DNA from: an uncultured Gammaproteobacteria bacterium
Lineage (GTDB): Bacteria; Pseudomonadota; Gammaproteobacteria; Steroidobacterales; GCA-2729495
Length of the DNA: 15,486 nucleotides
Direction of reading: 5' to 3'
Assembly (NCBI GenBank): GCA_937958785.1
Contig: CALGMY010000268.1
Span: 1-15,486, forward strand
Shown here: positions 5,297-12,669 of the stretch, in pieces
How the letters are laid out: the number at the start of each line of letters is the position of its first letter
Numbering within the stretch: the first letter of the stretch is position 1
Made by a program: the position numbers and the translations under genes
The notes under the pieces: model-generated
Database searches by the model: none
The model's input: only the letters and a program-made list of their open reading frames with translations
Told to the model about the DNA's origin: nothing

Positions 5297-6069
5297 CCGC
5301 AGCCACGCCGGCCCTCGGCGCGGACTGGCCGGTGGCCGCGATCCTCGCCCGCACCCCGATCAGCACGACCTGCCGGGTGACGGGCCCGGACGGTACGCCC
5401 GCCGTCCTGCGCGTCGACGGCCCCGGGGCCCGGGCCCTCGGCCTCGACCGGGCGCGGGAGCCCCCCCTGATCGCCCGCGCGGCCGCCGCAGGCCTCGGGC
5501 CGCCGCTCCTCGGGGCCGATCCGGCGGCGGGGCGGCTGCTCACGGGCTGGGTGCCCGGCCAGGCCCTCGAGGCGGCCCAACTGGCGGCGCCGGAGGCGCT
5601 GGCCCGGGCCGCCCGGCTGCTCCGGCAGCTGCACGGGACGGGCGCCGCCGGGCCCCCCATCCCCCTCGAGGCGGCGATCACCCGCTACGGCGACCTGGCC
5701 GGGCCCGGGGCCCCGGAGCGGGTGCGCACCGCCCGGTCCCGTCTCGCCGCGGCCTTGGCCCTCGGGGACGGCATCCCGGTGTTCTGCCACGGGGATCCGA
5801 CCCCGGGGAACTTCATCGCCGGGCCGGGGGGCCGCCTGACCCTCATCGACTGGGAATATGGGGGTCTCGCCGACCCGTATTTCGACCTGGCGGGCCTCGT
5901 CGGCCTCGCGACCGGCCCCGGCGACCACCTGCTGACCGCTTATCTGGGCCGGGTGCCGCGCCCCGCCGAGCGGGAGAGGCTGGCGGCCTGGACGGCCTTC
6001 GCGGTCGAACTCACGGCCCTCTGGACGGCCGCCGTGGCGAGCCTCGTGGCAGGGGAATCAGGGCCTTAG
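5293..6069 (+). CDS. thiK: Thiamine kinase-like phosphotransferase (APH/choline-kinase fold)
   Basis: The 258-residue protein has the aminoglycoside/choline-kinase fold. The catalytic loop HGDPTPGNF (H166, D168, N173) and the Mg-binding LIDWEYGG (D186) are intact, followed by DPYFDLAGL. The N-terminal lobe carries TPISTTCRVTGPDGTPAVLRVDG, fitting the nucleotide-binding strands. ThiK-type enzymes phosphorylate thiamin to thiamin monophosphate with ATP; in this operon that would trap thiamin brought in by PnuT. The GTG start at 5293 overlaps the pnuT stop (GTGA). The same frame is open farther upstream, but only as an overlap with pnuT. It is the last gene of the operon: 223 nt without a gene follow. 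Another small-molecule kinase of the same fold cannot be excluded from sequence alone. Confidence 0.82.
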   Translation: MTAATPALGADWPVAAILARTPISTTCRVTGPDGTPAVLRVDGPGARALGLDRAREPPLIARAAAAGLGPPLLGADPAAGRLLTGWVPGQALEAAQLAAPEALARAARLLRQLHGTGAAGPPIPLEAAITRYGDLAGPGAPERVRTARSRLAAALALGDGIPVFCHGDPTPGNFIAGPGGRLTLIDWEYGGLADPYFDLAGLVGLATGPGDHLLTAYLGRVPRPAERERLAAWTAFAVELTALWTAAVASLVAGESGP

Positions 6070-6082
6070 GCATCTTTCCATG

Positions 6083-6110
6083 ACCCGTTCTCCGGGTTGG
6101 CCCCGGGGCC
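6083..6110 (+). terminator. Weak candidate stem-loops after the thiamin operon
   Basis: ACCCG (6083-6087) can pair with CGGGT (6093-6097), and directly after lies the 12-nt palindrome GGCCCCGGGGCC (6099-6110). No T-run follows, so this is not a clear intrinsic terminator. It is the only structured element seen between the kinase stop and the upstream region of the PEP-CTERM gene. Confidence 0.25.
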
Positions 6111-6174
6111 GGAAACTGGCATGCTGACCCCGTCCGGCGATTGTGAAGAAGGAGACTTATTTTCCCGCCGGGTT

Positions 6175-6220
6175 ATGGCAAATCGCCATTGCGAAGGCCG
6201 CTGTCACTCACTAGAGTGAC
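6175..6220 (+). promoter_or_regulatory. Candidate promoter with two inverted repeats upstream of the PEP-CTERM gene
   Basis: TTGCGA (6189-6194) and TAGAGT (6212-6217) are separated by exactly 17 bases and each match four of six sigma-70 consensus bases. A perfect inverted repeat GTCACTC-ACTA-GAGTGAC (6203-6220) covers the spacer and -10, and a second, ATGGC-AAATC-GCCAT (6175-6189), abuts the -35. This is the layout of an operator-controlled promoter. The remaining leader to the start codon at 6293 is about 70 nt with a GAGGGA Shine-Dalgarno. The repeats are certain; the promoter call is tentative. Confidence 0.38.
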
Positions 6221-6292
6221 CATCACAACCAAAGTTGGCGGGACTCTGTCCCGACCAGCGAACAACGAACAAACGGTTACAGAGGGATCGCC

Positions 6293-7048
6293 ATGCGCAT
6301 CAACCAGCTCAAGCACGGGCTTCTGGCCACGCTCGCCGCCGCGGTCCTCGTGACGACCCCCGGCCAGGCCGCGGTGATCTCCTACTTCCTGGACCAGTCC
6401 AACGAACTCGACGACGGCATCAACTACCTGCAGGTCACGATCTCCGACGAGCGCGAGTCCGGCGTCATCGACTTCACGGTGCAGGCGCTGCAGCCCCTGC
6501 TCGACCTGGCCGGCGACAAGTTCGGCATCCAGAAATTCGCCTTCAACGTGCTCGGCGGCGTCGGCATGGAGGCCCGGGACGTGGAGGGCCTGCCCTCCGG
6601 CTGGCGGGCCCGCAACGGCGGCCGCATGGACGGCTTCGGCCTCTTCGACATCACGGTCCAGGGCAGCGGCAACGGCCGCCACTTCTTCGGCCATGGCGGC
6701 TACGGCAAGCACAAGGGTCGCGGCACGCCCCAGGACCCGCTGACCTTCTCCATCGAGGGCGTGGACCTCGACACGGTGCTGAGCTACGTGGACCTCTCCT
6801 CGGGCCGCTCGCCCCAGGGCTTCTCCCTGTTCTCCGCCCAGGTGGTCGGCCTCGACCTCGGCAACTGCGGCGGCAACGTGACGCCGTCCACCTACGGCGG
6901 TGGTGGCCACGGCGGTCACCACAAGTGCGTGACCAGCGCCTACTTCGGCGGCACCAGCGCCGTCCCGGCCCCGCCGGCGGTCTGGCTGCTCGGCACGGCC
7001 GTCGCGGCCGTGGCGGTCCGCCGCTTCCGGAAGGCCAACGCCGCCTGA
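6293..7048 (+). CDS. Secreted PEP-CTERM sorting-domain protein
   Basis: The 251-residue protein has a signal peptide (KHGLLATLAAAVLVTTPGQAA, cleavage near residue 26-27) and a C-terminal PEP-CTERM signal: VPAPPAVWLLG (224-234), a short hydrophobic stretch and the basic tail RRFRKANAA. Such tails are cut by exosortases (EpsH/XrtA type), and the proteins are linked to exopolysaccharide or the cell surface. The body is beta-rich with two unusual Gly/His-rich stretches, GRHFFGHGGYGKHKGRG (128-144) and YGGGGHGGHHKC (201-212), the latter flanked by Cys192 and Cys212. The VPAPP form departs from VPEP, a variant common with PAVWL-type tails. It stands alone between a regulatory region and a strong terminator, just before the EPS operon. 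Its function is unknown; an extracellular matrix or metal-binding role is only a guess. No exosortase gene is in the window. Confidence 0.85.
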   Translation: MRINQLKHGLLATLAAAVLVTTPGQAAVISYFLDQSNELDDGINYLQVTISDERESGVIDFTVQALQPLLDLAGDKFGIQKFAFNVLGGVGMEARDVEGLPSGWRARNGGRMDGFGLFDITVQGSGNGRHFFGHGGYGKHKGRGTPQDPLTFSIEGVDLDTVLSYVDLSSGRSPQGFSLFSAQVVGLDLGNCGGNVTPSTYGGGGHGGHHKCVTSAYFGGTSAVPAPPAVWLLGTAVAAVAVRRFRKANAA

Positions 7049-7068
7049 GCCCCCGTCACAGTCGTCCC

Positions 7069-7100
7069 GACAACGGGCCCTGCGGGGCCCGTTGTCTTTT
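7069..7100 (+). terminator. Intrinsic terminator of the PEP-CTERM gene
   Basis: A perfect 12-bp stem, GACAACGGGCCC (7069-7080) with GGGCCCGTTGTC (7085-7096), closes a TGCG loop and is followed by TTTT. It lies 20 nt after the stop codon and should isolate this gene from the EPS operon. Confidence 0.9.
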
Positions 7101-7117
7101 GGGGCAATGAAACCTTG

Positions 7118-7166
7118 TTAATGTTCAACGCCCCCCGGGGGTGGGTGATAGACTGAACATTCAACG
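7118..7166 (+). promoter_or_regulatory. Repeated box upstream of the EPS operon
   Basis: The 13-nt boxes TTAATGTTCAACG (7118-7130) and TGAACATTCAACG (7154-7166) match at 10 of 13 positions, 36 nt apart. Within them AATGTTCA (7120-7127) and TGAACATT (7154-7161) are perfect inverses. They sit in an AT-richer patch of otherwise GC-rich sequence, which suggests regulator binding sites for the EPS operon. No convincing promoter hexamers were found in the rest of the 211-nt gap (7101-7311). Confidence 0.35.
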
Positions 7167-7311
7167 AGCTAGGTGGTTTTTCTCGGCAAAATCCAGCGCC
7201 GGTCACAGTCCCTGCACCGCGCCGGGGCTAGGATCTTCCCGAAGAAAACACGTCTCCACCCATTGAGGGCGGGCGCCCCGCGCCGGCCGGAAAGACGGCA
7301 GAAATCCAGTC

Positions 7312-9066
7312 ATGGCCTTTGAGATCGCAATCCCCGAGGATGACAACCGGACGTTCAGCGACTACCTGGACGCCCTGAAGCGCCGGCGCAAGCCCGCCAT
7401 CATCCTGGCCCTGGTGCTGCTCCTCCTCGGCGGCATCACCATCTTCGTCTGGCCGAACGCCTACACCTCGACGGCCGTCATCCTGATCGAGGACCCGGAC
7501 ATCCCGCCGGGGCTGGTGCCGAGCACCGTGACGACCTTCGCCTCCCGGCAGATCCAGTACATCAACCAGCGGGTCATGACCCGCACGAACCTCGCCCAGA
7601 TCATCGAGAAGTTCGACCTCTACCCCGAGGAGCGCAAGTACCTGCCCACCCTGCTGCTCGTGCCGGACGTCGAGGAGAACATGAGCATCGACGTCATCGA
7701 CGTCCAGCAGCCCAGCGCCAGCGGCCAGCAGGTGATGAGCACCATCGCCTTCCGCCTCGGCTTCGAGCACGAGGACCCGCAGACCGCCCGGCAGGTCGCC
7801 AACGAGCTCGTGTCCCTCTACCTCGCCGAGAACGTCCGGGCCCGGACCGAGAAGACTGCCGAGACCAGCCAGTTCATGCAGGCGGAGGTCGACCGCCTCG
7901 ACGCCGAGGTGAAGGACCTGGAGGCCCAGATCGCCAACATCAAGCGCGACAACGAGGGCAGCCTGCCCGAGCTCATGACCTTCAACATGCAGCTCATGAA
8001 TTCCATCGACAACGACATCCTCGAGATCGACCGGCAAATCCAGTCGCTGCGCGAAAACAAGATCATGCTGGATGCGGAGCTCGCCAAACTGAGCCCCATC
8101 TCCACCACCGTCACGCCGGAAGGCAAGCCCATCTCCTCGCCCCAGGACCAGCTGAAGGCCCTGCAGACCGAGCTCGCCCGCCTCGAGGGCCGCTACAGCC
8201 CCGAGCACCCGGACGTGGTCCGGGTCCGGCGGGACCTGGAGGCCGTCCGCACCCAGCTCGGCGCCGACATCAGCCTGGACCAGAGCAACGCCAACCTGGA
8301 GCAGGCCCGCCTGGACCTCGCCCGGGCCAGGGCCAGTTACTCCGACGATTCCCCCCAGGTGCAGCAGGCCGAGCGCCTGGTGCGCAGCCTGGAGCAGCGG
8401 GTCGCCGAACCCCGCCGCCAGAACATGGGCAGCCTGGAGCCCGACAACCCGGTCTACATCCAGATCCGGGCCCAGAAGGAGATGCTCGATTCCCAGGAAC
8501 GGTCCCTGGTGGCCAAGCAGGCCGAGCTCCGGGCCCGCCGGGCCGAGGCGGAGGGCAAGACCCTGAAGAGCTCCGACGTGGAGCGGGAGCTGTCCGGCCT
8601 CATCCGCCGGCTGCAGACGGCCTCCTTCAGCTACCAGAACGCGCGAGAACGGCTCACCATGGCCAAGATGGGCCAGCAGCTCGAGACCCAGAGCAAGGGC
8701 GAGCGCTTCAACCTGGTGGAGCCGCCGGACCTGCCGCTGCTGCCCTCCAGCCCCAACCGCCCCGTGCTGCTCGCCCTGCTGATCGTGCTGGTGCTGGCCG
8801 CCGGCCTCGGCTGGCCCCAGGTGGCCGAGTCCATGGACGAGGCCATCCACAGCCCCCGGGCCATCGAGCGGGTGCAAGGTGCGCCGCCCATCGCCGAGAT
8901 CCCGCTCATCGAGAACGCCGAGGACCGCAAGAAGGAACGCAACACCAAGCTGGGTGTGCTGCTCATCGCGCCGATCGCCGTCGCGATCGTCCTCGCCCTC
9001 ATCCACTTCCTCTGGATCCCGCTGGACGTGCTCTGGTACGTGGGTCTCCGTCGCCTAGGGATGTAA
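7312..9066 (+). CDS. Wzz/GumC-like polysaccharide chain-length determinant (PCP family)
   Basis: The 584-residue inner-membrane protein resembles polysaccharide co-polymerases that set EPS chain length and couple polymerase to export. A short cytoplasmic N-terminus (RTFSDYLDALKRRRK) leads into TM1 (about 28-47), then YTSTAVILIEDP, a typical start of the Wzz periplasmic domain. Long charged coiled-coil regions follow (about 170-250 and 275-450), with GRYSPEHPDVVRVRRDLEAV, a GNVR-type signature. The segment FNLVEPPDLPLLPSSPNRP precedes TM2 (about 484-503), as usual in this family. A ~43-residue linker (MDEAIHSPRAIERVQGAPPIAEIP, like the end of GumC-type proteins) then leads to a third TM (about 547-569). 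Kinase function is supplied by the separate gene 6 nt downstream. First gene of the operon. Confidence 0.9.
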   Translation: MAFEIAIPEDDNRTFSDYLDALKRRRKPAIILALVLLLLGGITIFVWPNAYTSTAVILIEDPDIPPGLVPSTVTTFASRQIQYINQRVMTRTNLAQIIEKFDLYPEERKYLPTLLLVPDVEENMSIDVIDVQQPSASGQQVMSTIAFRLGFEHEDPQTARQVANELVSLYLAENVRARTEKTAETSQFMQAEVDRLDAEVKDLEAQIANIKRDNEGSLPELMTFNMQLMNSIDNDILEIDRQIQSLRENKIMLDAELAKLSPISTTVTPEGKPISSPQDQLKALQTELARLEGRYSPEHPDVVRVRRDLEAVRTQLGADISLDQSNANLEQARLDLARARASYSDDSPQVQQAERLVRSLEQRVAEPRRQNMGSLEPDNPVYIQIRAQKEMLDSQERSLVAKQAELRARRAEAEGKTLKSSDVERELSGLIRRLQTASFSYQNARERLTMAKMGQQLETQSKGERFNLVEPPDLPLLPSSPNRPVLLALLIVLVLAAGLGWPQVAESMDEAIHSPRAIERVQGAPPIAEIPLIENAEDRKKERNTKLGVLLIAPIAVAIVLALIHFLWIPLDVLWYVGLRRLGM

Positions 9067-9072
9067 CGAGCC

Positions 9073-9924
9073 ATGGAACGAATTCGCAAGGCACTCGAGC
9101 GCGCCGGCCAGGACCGCATGGCGGCCACCGACGTGATGCGCCAGACGGGCACTTTCGCCACGCAGACCGATCTGTCGACGGGCGTGCGCTACACCATGAC
9201 GAAGATGGTGGAGGTTGCGCCGAAGACCCTGCTCGACAACCGCATCATCGCCGCGCTGCCCGAGCACAAGTTCAAGGACGCCTACCGCATGATGCGCACC
9301 CGGGTGCTGCAGACCATGCGCAACAACGGCTGGACGGCCGTGGCGGTGACCGGGCCGGCCTCCGGCTGCGGCAAGACCCTGACGGCCATCAACCTGGCCG
9401 TGAGCCTGGCCATGGAAGTGACCCACACGGTGCTGCTGGTGGACCTGGACCTGCGCCGCCCGTCCGTGCACAAGTACTTCGGCTACGAGCCGGAACTCGG
9501 CCTGTCCGACTACCTCACTACGCCCGACCTGCCGCTGCACAAGCTGCTGTTCACCCCGTCCATCGACCGGCTGGTGGTGCTCCCGGGCCGCAGCGCCCTG
9601 CCGAACTCCGCCGAGATGCTGCGCTCGCCGCGCATGGTGGCGCTCGTCAATGAACTGAAGACGCGCTACCCGGACCGTCTGATCGTGTTCGACCTCCCGC
9701 CGATCCTGGCGGCGGACGACGCGCTGGCCTTCTCGCCCTACACCGACTGCTTCCTGATGGTGGCCGAGAGCGGTGGCACGAAGAAGGACGACCTGCAGAA
9801 GGCCTTCGAGATCCTGAAGAACACCCCGCTGGTGGGCACGGTGCTGAACAAGTCCGACGCCCCGTCCACCGGCTACGGGTATGCCGGGGAAACGAAGAAG
9901 AAGCGCTGGTTCGGGCGCGGCTGA
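9073..9924 (+). CDS. CpsD/CapB-like tyrosine autokinase of the EPS locus
   Basis: The 283-residue cytoplasmic P-loop protein belongs to the bacterial tyrosine kinases that partner Wzz-type proteins and control EPS polymerisation by autophosphorylation cycles. Visible are an N-terminal helix MERIRKALERA (the usual adaptor-interacting start), FKDAYRMMRTRVLQ, Walker A GPASGCGKT (94-102), Walker A' VLLVDLDLRRP (120-130) and Walker B LIVFDLPP (203-210). The tail is short: GYGYAGETKKKRWFGRG with Tyr268 and Tyr270 as the only evident autophosphorylation sites, fewer than the Tyr clusters of classic members. The gene starts 6 nt after the Wzz-like gene and is likely co-transcribed. Similar kinases are found in PEP-CTERM/exosortase EPS loci. 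Confidence 0.9.
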   Translation: MERIRKALERAGQDRMAATDVMRQTGTFATQTDLSTGVRYTMTKMVEVAPKTLLDNRIIAALPEHKFKDAYRMMRTRVLQTMRNNGWTAVAVTGPASGCGKTLTAINLAVSLAMEVTHTVLLVDLDLRRPSVHKYFGYEPELGLSDYLTTPDLPLHKLLFTPSIDRLVVLPGRSALPNSAEMLRSPRMVALVNELKTRYPDRLIVFDLPPILAADDALAFSPYTDCFLMVAESGGTKKDDLQKAFEILKNTPLVGTVLNKSDAPSTGYGYAGETKKKRWFGRG

Positions 9925-9930
9925 CGTCCG

Positions 9931-10791
9931 ATGTACGAAGGCTTCTATGGCCTCTCGGAGCGTCCCTTCGCCCTGCTGCCCGACGCGTCCTTCCTCTACC
10001 TCTCGAAGGGCCACGGCACGGCGCTGACCCTGCTCCGCTACAGCGTCATGAACCGCCAGGGGTTCACGGTGGTGAGCGGGGAGGTGGGCAGCGGCAAGAC
10101 CACCCTCATCAACCGGCTGCTGGACGAGATGAAGTCCGGCGTGACCGTGGGCCTCATCAACTTCACCACCCGGTCCTTCGGCGACATGGCCGAGTGGATC
10201 ATGATGGCCTACGGGCTGCCCTACAAAGGCAAGGGCAAGGTGGAGCTCTACGACGACTTCACCCAGTTCATGATCCGGGAGTACGCGGCCGGCCGGCCCG
10301 TGGTGCTGATCGTGGACGAGGCCCAGAACCTGGGCATCCGGGGTCTCGAGGAGATCCGGATGCTGTCCAACGTGAACGCCCAGAAGGACTACCTGCTGCA
10401 CGTCATCCTGGTGGGCCAGCCGGAGCTGCGCTCGCTGCTGCAGAGTCCCCAGCTGCGCCAGCTGACCCAGCGGGTGTCCGTGGCCTACCACCTGCGCCGC
10501 CTGACCGAGGAAGAGGTGTTCCAGTACATCGTGCACCGGGTGACCCTGGTGGGCGGCTCGCCGACCCTGTTCGATCCCGACGCGGTCCGGCTCATCGCCG
10601 CCGCCAGCGACGGCATCCCGCGCCTCATCAACACCTTCTGCGACCTGGCCCTGGTCTACGCCTTCTCCGAGGAGAAGCCGACCGTCGGCGCGCCGGAGGT
10701 GCGGGCGGTGCTGGAGGACCGGCGGCGGATGGGGTTGCCGGCGGGGGGTGGGGGGGCCGAGACCGTGCCGCCCGTCCAGGCCGCCACCTGA
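9931..10791 (+). CDS. ExeA/GspA-like AAA+ ATPase of exosortase-type EPS loci
   Basis: The 286-residue ATPase begins MYEGFYGLSERPFALLPDASFLYLS, the hallmark N-terminus of the ExeA-like group that includes the ATPases of XrtA/PEP-CTERM EPS clusters. Walker A is GEVGSGKTT (50-58), Walker B VVLIVDEAQ (124-132), sensor-1 region VILVGQPEL (158-166), and LTQRVSVAYHLRRLTEEE gives the likely arginine finger at R181 and the lid. It ends in a Gly/Pro-rich low-complexity tail (about 270-286) without the extra C-terminal domains found in longer members. It lies 6 nt after the kinase gene. Its cellular role in EPS loci is not well established; assembly or secretion energetics is the usual supposition. Homologous ATPases in type II secretion loci are an alternative, but the neighbours favour EPS. 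Confidence 0.9.
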   Translation: MYEGFYGLSERPFALLPDASFLYLSKGHGTALTLLRYSVMNRQGFTVVSGEVGSGKTTLINRLLDEMKSGVTVGLINFTTRSFGDMAEWIMMAYGLPYKGKGKVELYDDFTQFMIREYAAGRPVVLIVDEAQNLGIRGLEEIRMLSNVNAQKDYLLHVILVGQPELRSLLQSPQLRQLTQRVSVAYHLRRLTEEEVFQYIVHRVTLVGGSPTLFDPDAVRLIAAASDGIPRLINTFCDLALVYAFSEEKPTVGAPEVRAVLEDRRRMGLPAGGGGAETVPPVQAAT

Positions 10792-10824
10792 ACTGCCCGC
10801 GGGACGACGCCAGCAGCCAACCCC

Positions 10825-12669
10825 ATGTGCGGAATCGCCGGCATCGTCGGCCAGGCACCGCTCCCTGACCTCGAGGTTCCCCTGAGGCGGATGCAGGCGG
10901 CGCTCCGTCATCGGGGTCCGGACGATGCCGGTATTTTCATTGCGCCCGGGCGCAATGCCGGGTTCGCCCACACCCGGCTCTCCATCATCGACCTCAGTCC
11001 GGCCGGGCACCAGCCGATGTCGACGCCGGACGGGCGGTTCACGATCGTGTTCAACGGGGAGATCTACAACTTCAGGGAGCTCCGGCGGGAGCTGATGGCA
11101 GGGGGTGTGGCATTCCGATCGAGTTCTGATACCGAGGTCCTCCTCCGGATGTACGAGCGCTTCGGTATCCGCTTTGTCGAGCAATTGCGCGGAATGTTCG
11201 CCCTCGCGATATGGGATGAACGCGAAGGTCAGTGCCTGCTGGCTCGTGATCCTCTCGGGATCAAGCCGCTGTATCTGCGCGTGCAGGGCAGAGGTGCCGG
11301 ATGCGAGCTGGCCTTTGCCTCGGAAGTCCGGGCGCTGGTTGCCGGGGGCGTGGCCGAGGCGGAGGTGGATCCCGAGGCGCTGATGGGTTACCTGCGCACC
11401 GGCTCGGTTCCCGAGCCCCTGACGATCCTGCGTGGGGTCGAGTGCCTTTCGGCCGGTACCATCCTGGTATGGCGGGCCGGACGCGTCCAGCGGCTGACCT
11501 ACTGGGAGTTGCCGCTCGACCAGAGCCCGCCGGATCCCCTCCAGCGAGGCGGGCGCGCTGACCTGGTAAGCCATCTGCGTGAGGGCCTGCTGGACTCGGT
11601 GCGTGCGCATCACGTCAGCGATGTCCCGGTTGGGATCTTCCTGAGTGGCGGGATCGACTCCACCGCGCTGCTCGCCCTTTCCCGGGCGATTGGCCAACGG
11701 GATATCCGCACGTTTTCGATTTCCTTCGCGGAGACGTCCTATCAGGAAGGCCCCGCCGCACGCCGGACGGCCGAGGCCTTCGGGACGGACCACTACGAAT
11801 GGAGTCCGTCAGCCGCCGAGGCGGGGGTCCTGCTAGATGCCTACTGGCCAAGCCTGGACCAGCCGACCGTGGACGGATTCAACACCTGGTGCGTGTCCCG
11901 TGCCGCCCGGTCCCATGGAATGAAGGTCGTCCTTTCCGGGCTGGGCGGGGACGAGTTCTTTGGTGGCTACCCGTCCTTCACCAGTGCGCCGCTCCTGGCC
12001 AAGGCCGGGTATGTCCCCCGCGCATTGCGTGCTCCCATCGGCGCGGTGCTGCAGCGGTACTCCACGCGGCCACCGCGTCGCAAGATTGGCGAATTTCTTC
12101 AGGGCGCCGCAGGCCTGAACGAAGCCTGGGGGGCGGTCCATGCAATCTTCACCTGGGACAAGGCTGCAGTGCTCGGGGAGTGGTTGACTGGCGTGCCCGC
12201 GCCCCGCCTGCTTGCCGCAGCAACAGCCTCAACTCAATTAGTTCGAAGGGAACACCCTCTGTCGCACATTAGCGCGCTGGAGGTGACCCAATACATGCGC
12301 AACCAGCTCCTCAGGGACAGCGATGTCATGAGCATGGCCTGGGGGCTCGAGTTGCGCGTGCCCCTGGTGGACAGCCATCTCGCTGAGCTGGTTTGCCAGT
12401 TTCCTCCAGCGGAGCGGCTGCATGTCGGAAAGCGCCTGCTCGTGGACGCAGTGCCAGAGATCCCCGACTGGATCCTCTCACGGCCGAAGGCGGGCTTTCA
12501 GTTCCCGTTCCCCGAGTGGGTGCGTGGAGCCTGGGCTGACCGCTTCCGGGCGGCGACGGGTGAGTCGCCTGTGCTCTTGCAGACGTGGTACCAACAGTGG
12601 GCGGTTCTCGCATTCCATGAGTGGTGGAGAAACGTCCGTGACGTCGTTTCGGGGCGTGTCGCTGCATGA
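10825..12669 (+). CDS. asnB: Asparagine synthase-type glutamine amidotransferase of the EPS operon
   Basis: The 614-residue enzyme has both AsnB domains. The N-terminal class II glutaminase shows Cys2 (MCGIAGIVG), R51 in HTRLSIIDL, NGEIYN (77-82) and SSDTEV (100-105). The C-terminal ATP-pyrophosphatase domain has LSGGIDST (273-280), GLGGDEFFGGY (about 373-383) and ELRVPLVDSHLAEL. It would transfer glutamine nitrogen to a carboxylate: asparagine synthesis or, as often in EPS clusters, amidation of a sugar acid or other precursor. Paralogous 'exosortase-associated amidotransferases' exist, but this sequence looks more like generic AsnB. It follows the ATPase by 33 nt with no clear Shine-Dalgarno; its stop overlaps the methyltransferase start (ATGA). 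Third-codon positions are less uniformly G/C than in the genes upstream. Confidence 0.9.
   Translation: MCGIAGIVGQAPLPDLEVPLRRMQAALRHRGPDDAGIFIAPGRNAGFAHTRLSIIDLSPAGHQPMSTPDGRFTIVFNGEIYNFRELRRELMAGGVAFRSSSDTEVLLRMYERFGIRFVEQLRGMFALAIWDEREGQCLLARDPLGIKPLYLRVQGRGAGCELAFASEVRALVAGGVAEAEVDPEALMGYLRTGSVPEPLTILRGVECLSAGTILVWRAGRVQRLTYWELPLDQSPPDPLQRGGRADLVSHLREGLLDSVRAHHVSDVPVGIFLSGGIDSTALLALSRAIGQRDIRTFSISFAETSYQEGPAARRTAEAFGTDHYEWSPSAAEAGVLLDAYWPSLDQPTVDGFNTWCVSRAARSHGMKVVLSGLGGDEFFGGYPSFTSAPLLAKAGYVPRALRAPIGAVLQRYSTRPPRRKIGEFLQGAAGLNEAWGAVHAIFTWDKAAVLGEWLTGVPAPRLLAAATASTQLVRREHPLSHISALEVTQYMRNQLLRDSDVMSMAWGLELRVPLVDSHLAELVCQFPPAERLHVGKRLLVDAVPEIPDWILSRPKAGFQFPFPEWVRGAWADRFRAATGESPVLLQTWYQQWAVLAFHEWWRNVRDVVSGRVAA

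Noticed and set aside
6175..6192. Possible sigma-54 promoter (TGGCA ... TTGC) before the PEP-CTERM gene
   Set aside because: The distance between the conserved -24 G and -12 C is 14 rather than 12 bases, so the element does not fit. TGGCATGCTGACCCC at about 6118 has no GC at the -12 position either.
9055..11793. Long open frame of 912 codons on the minus strand across the kinase, ATPase and amidotransferase genes
   Set aside because: It spans three well-recognised plus-strand genes and their junctions; its composition is a codon shadow (His/Gly/Arg/Val-rich).
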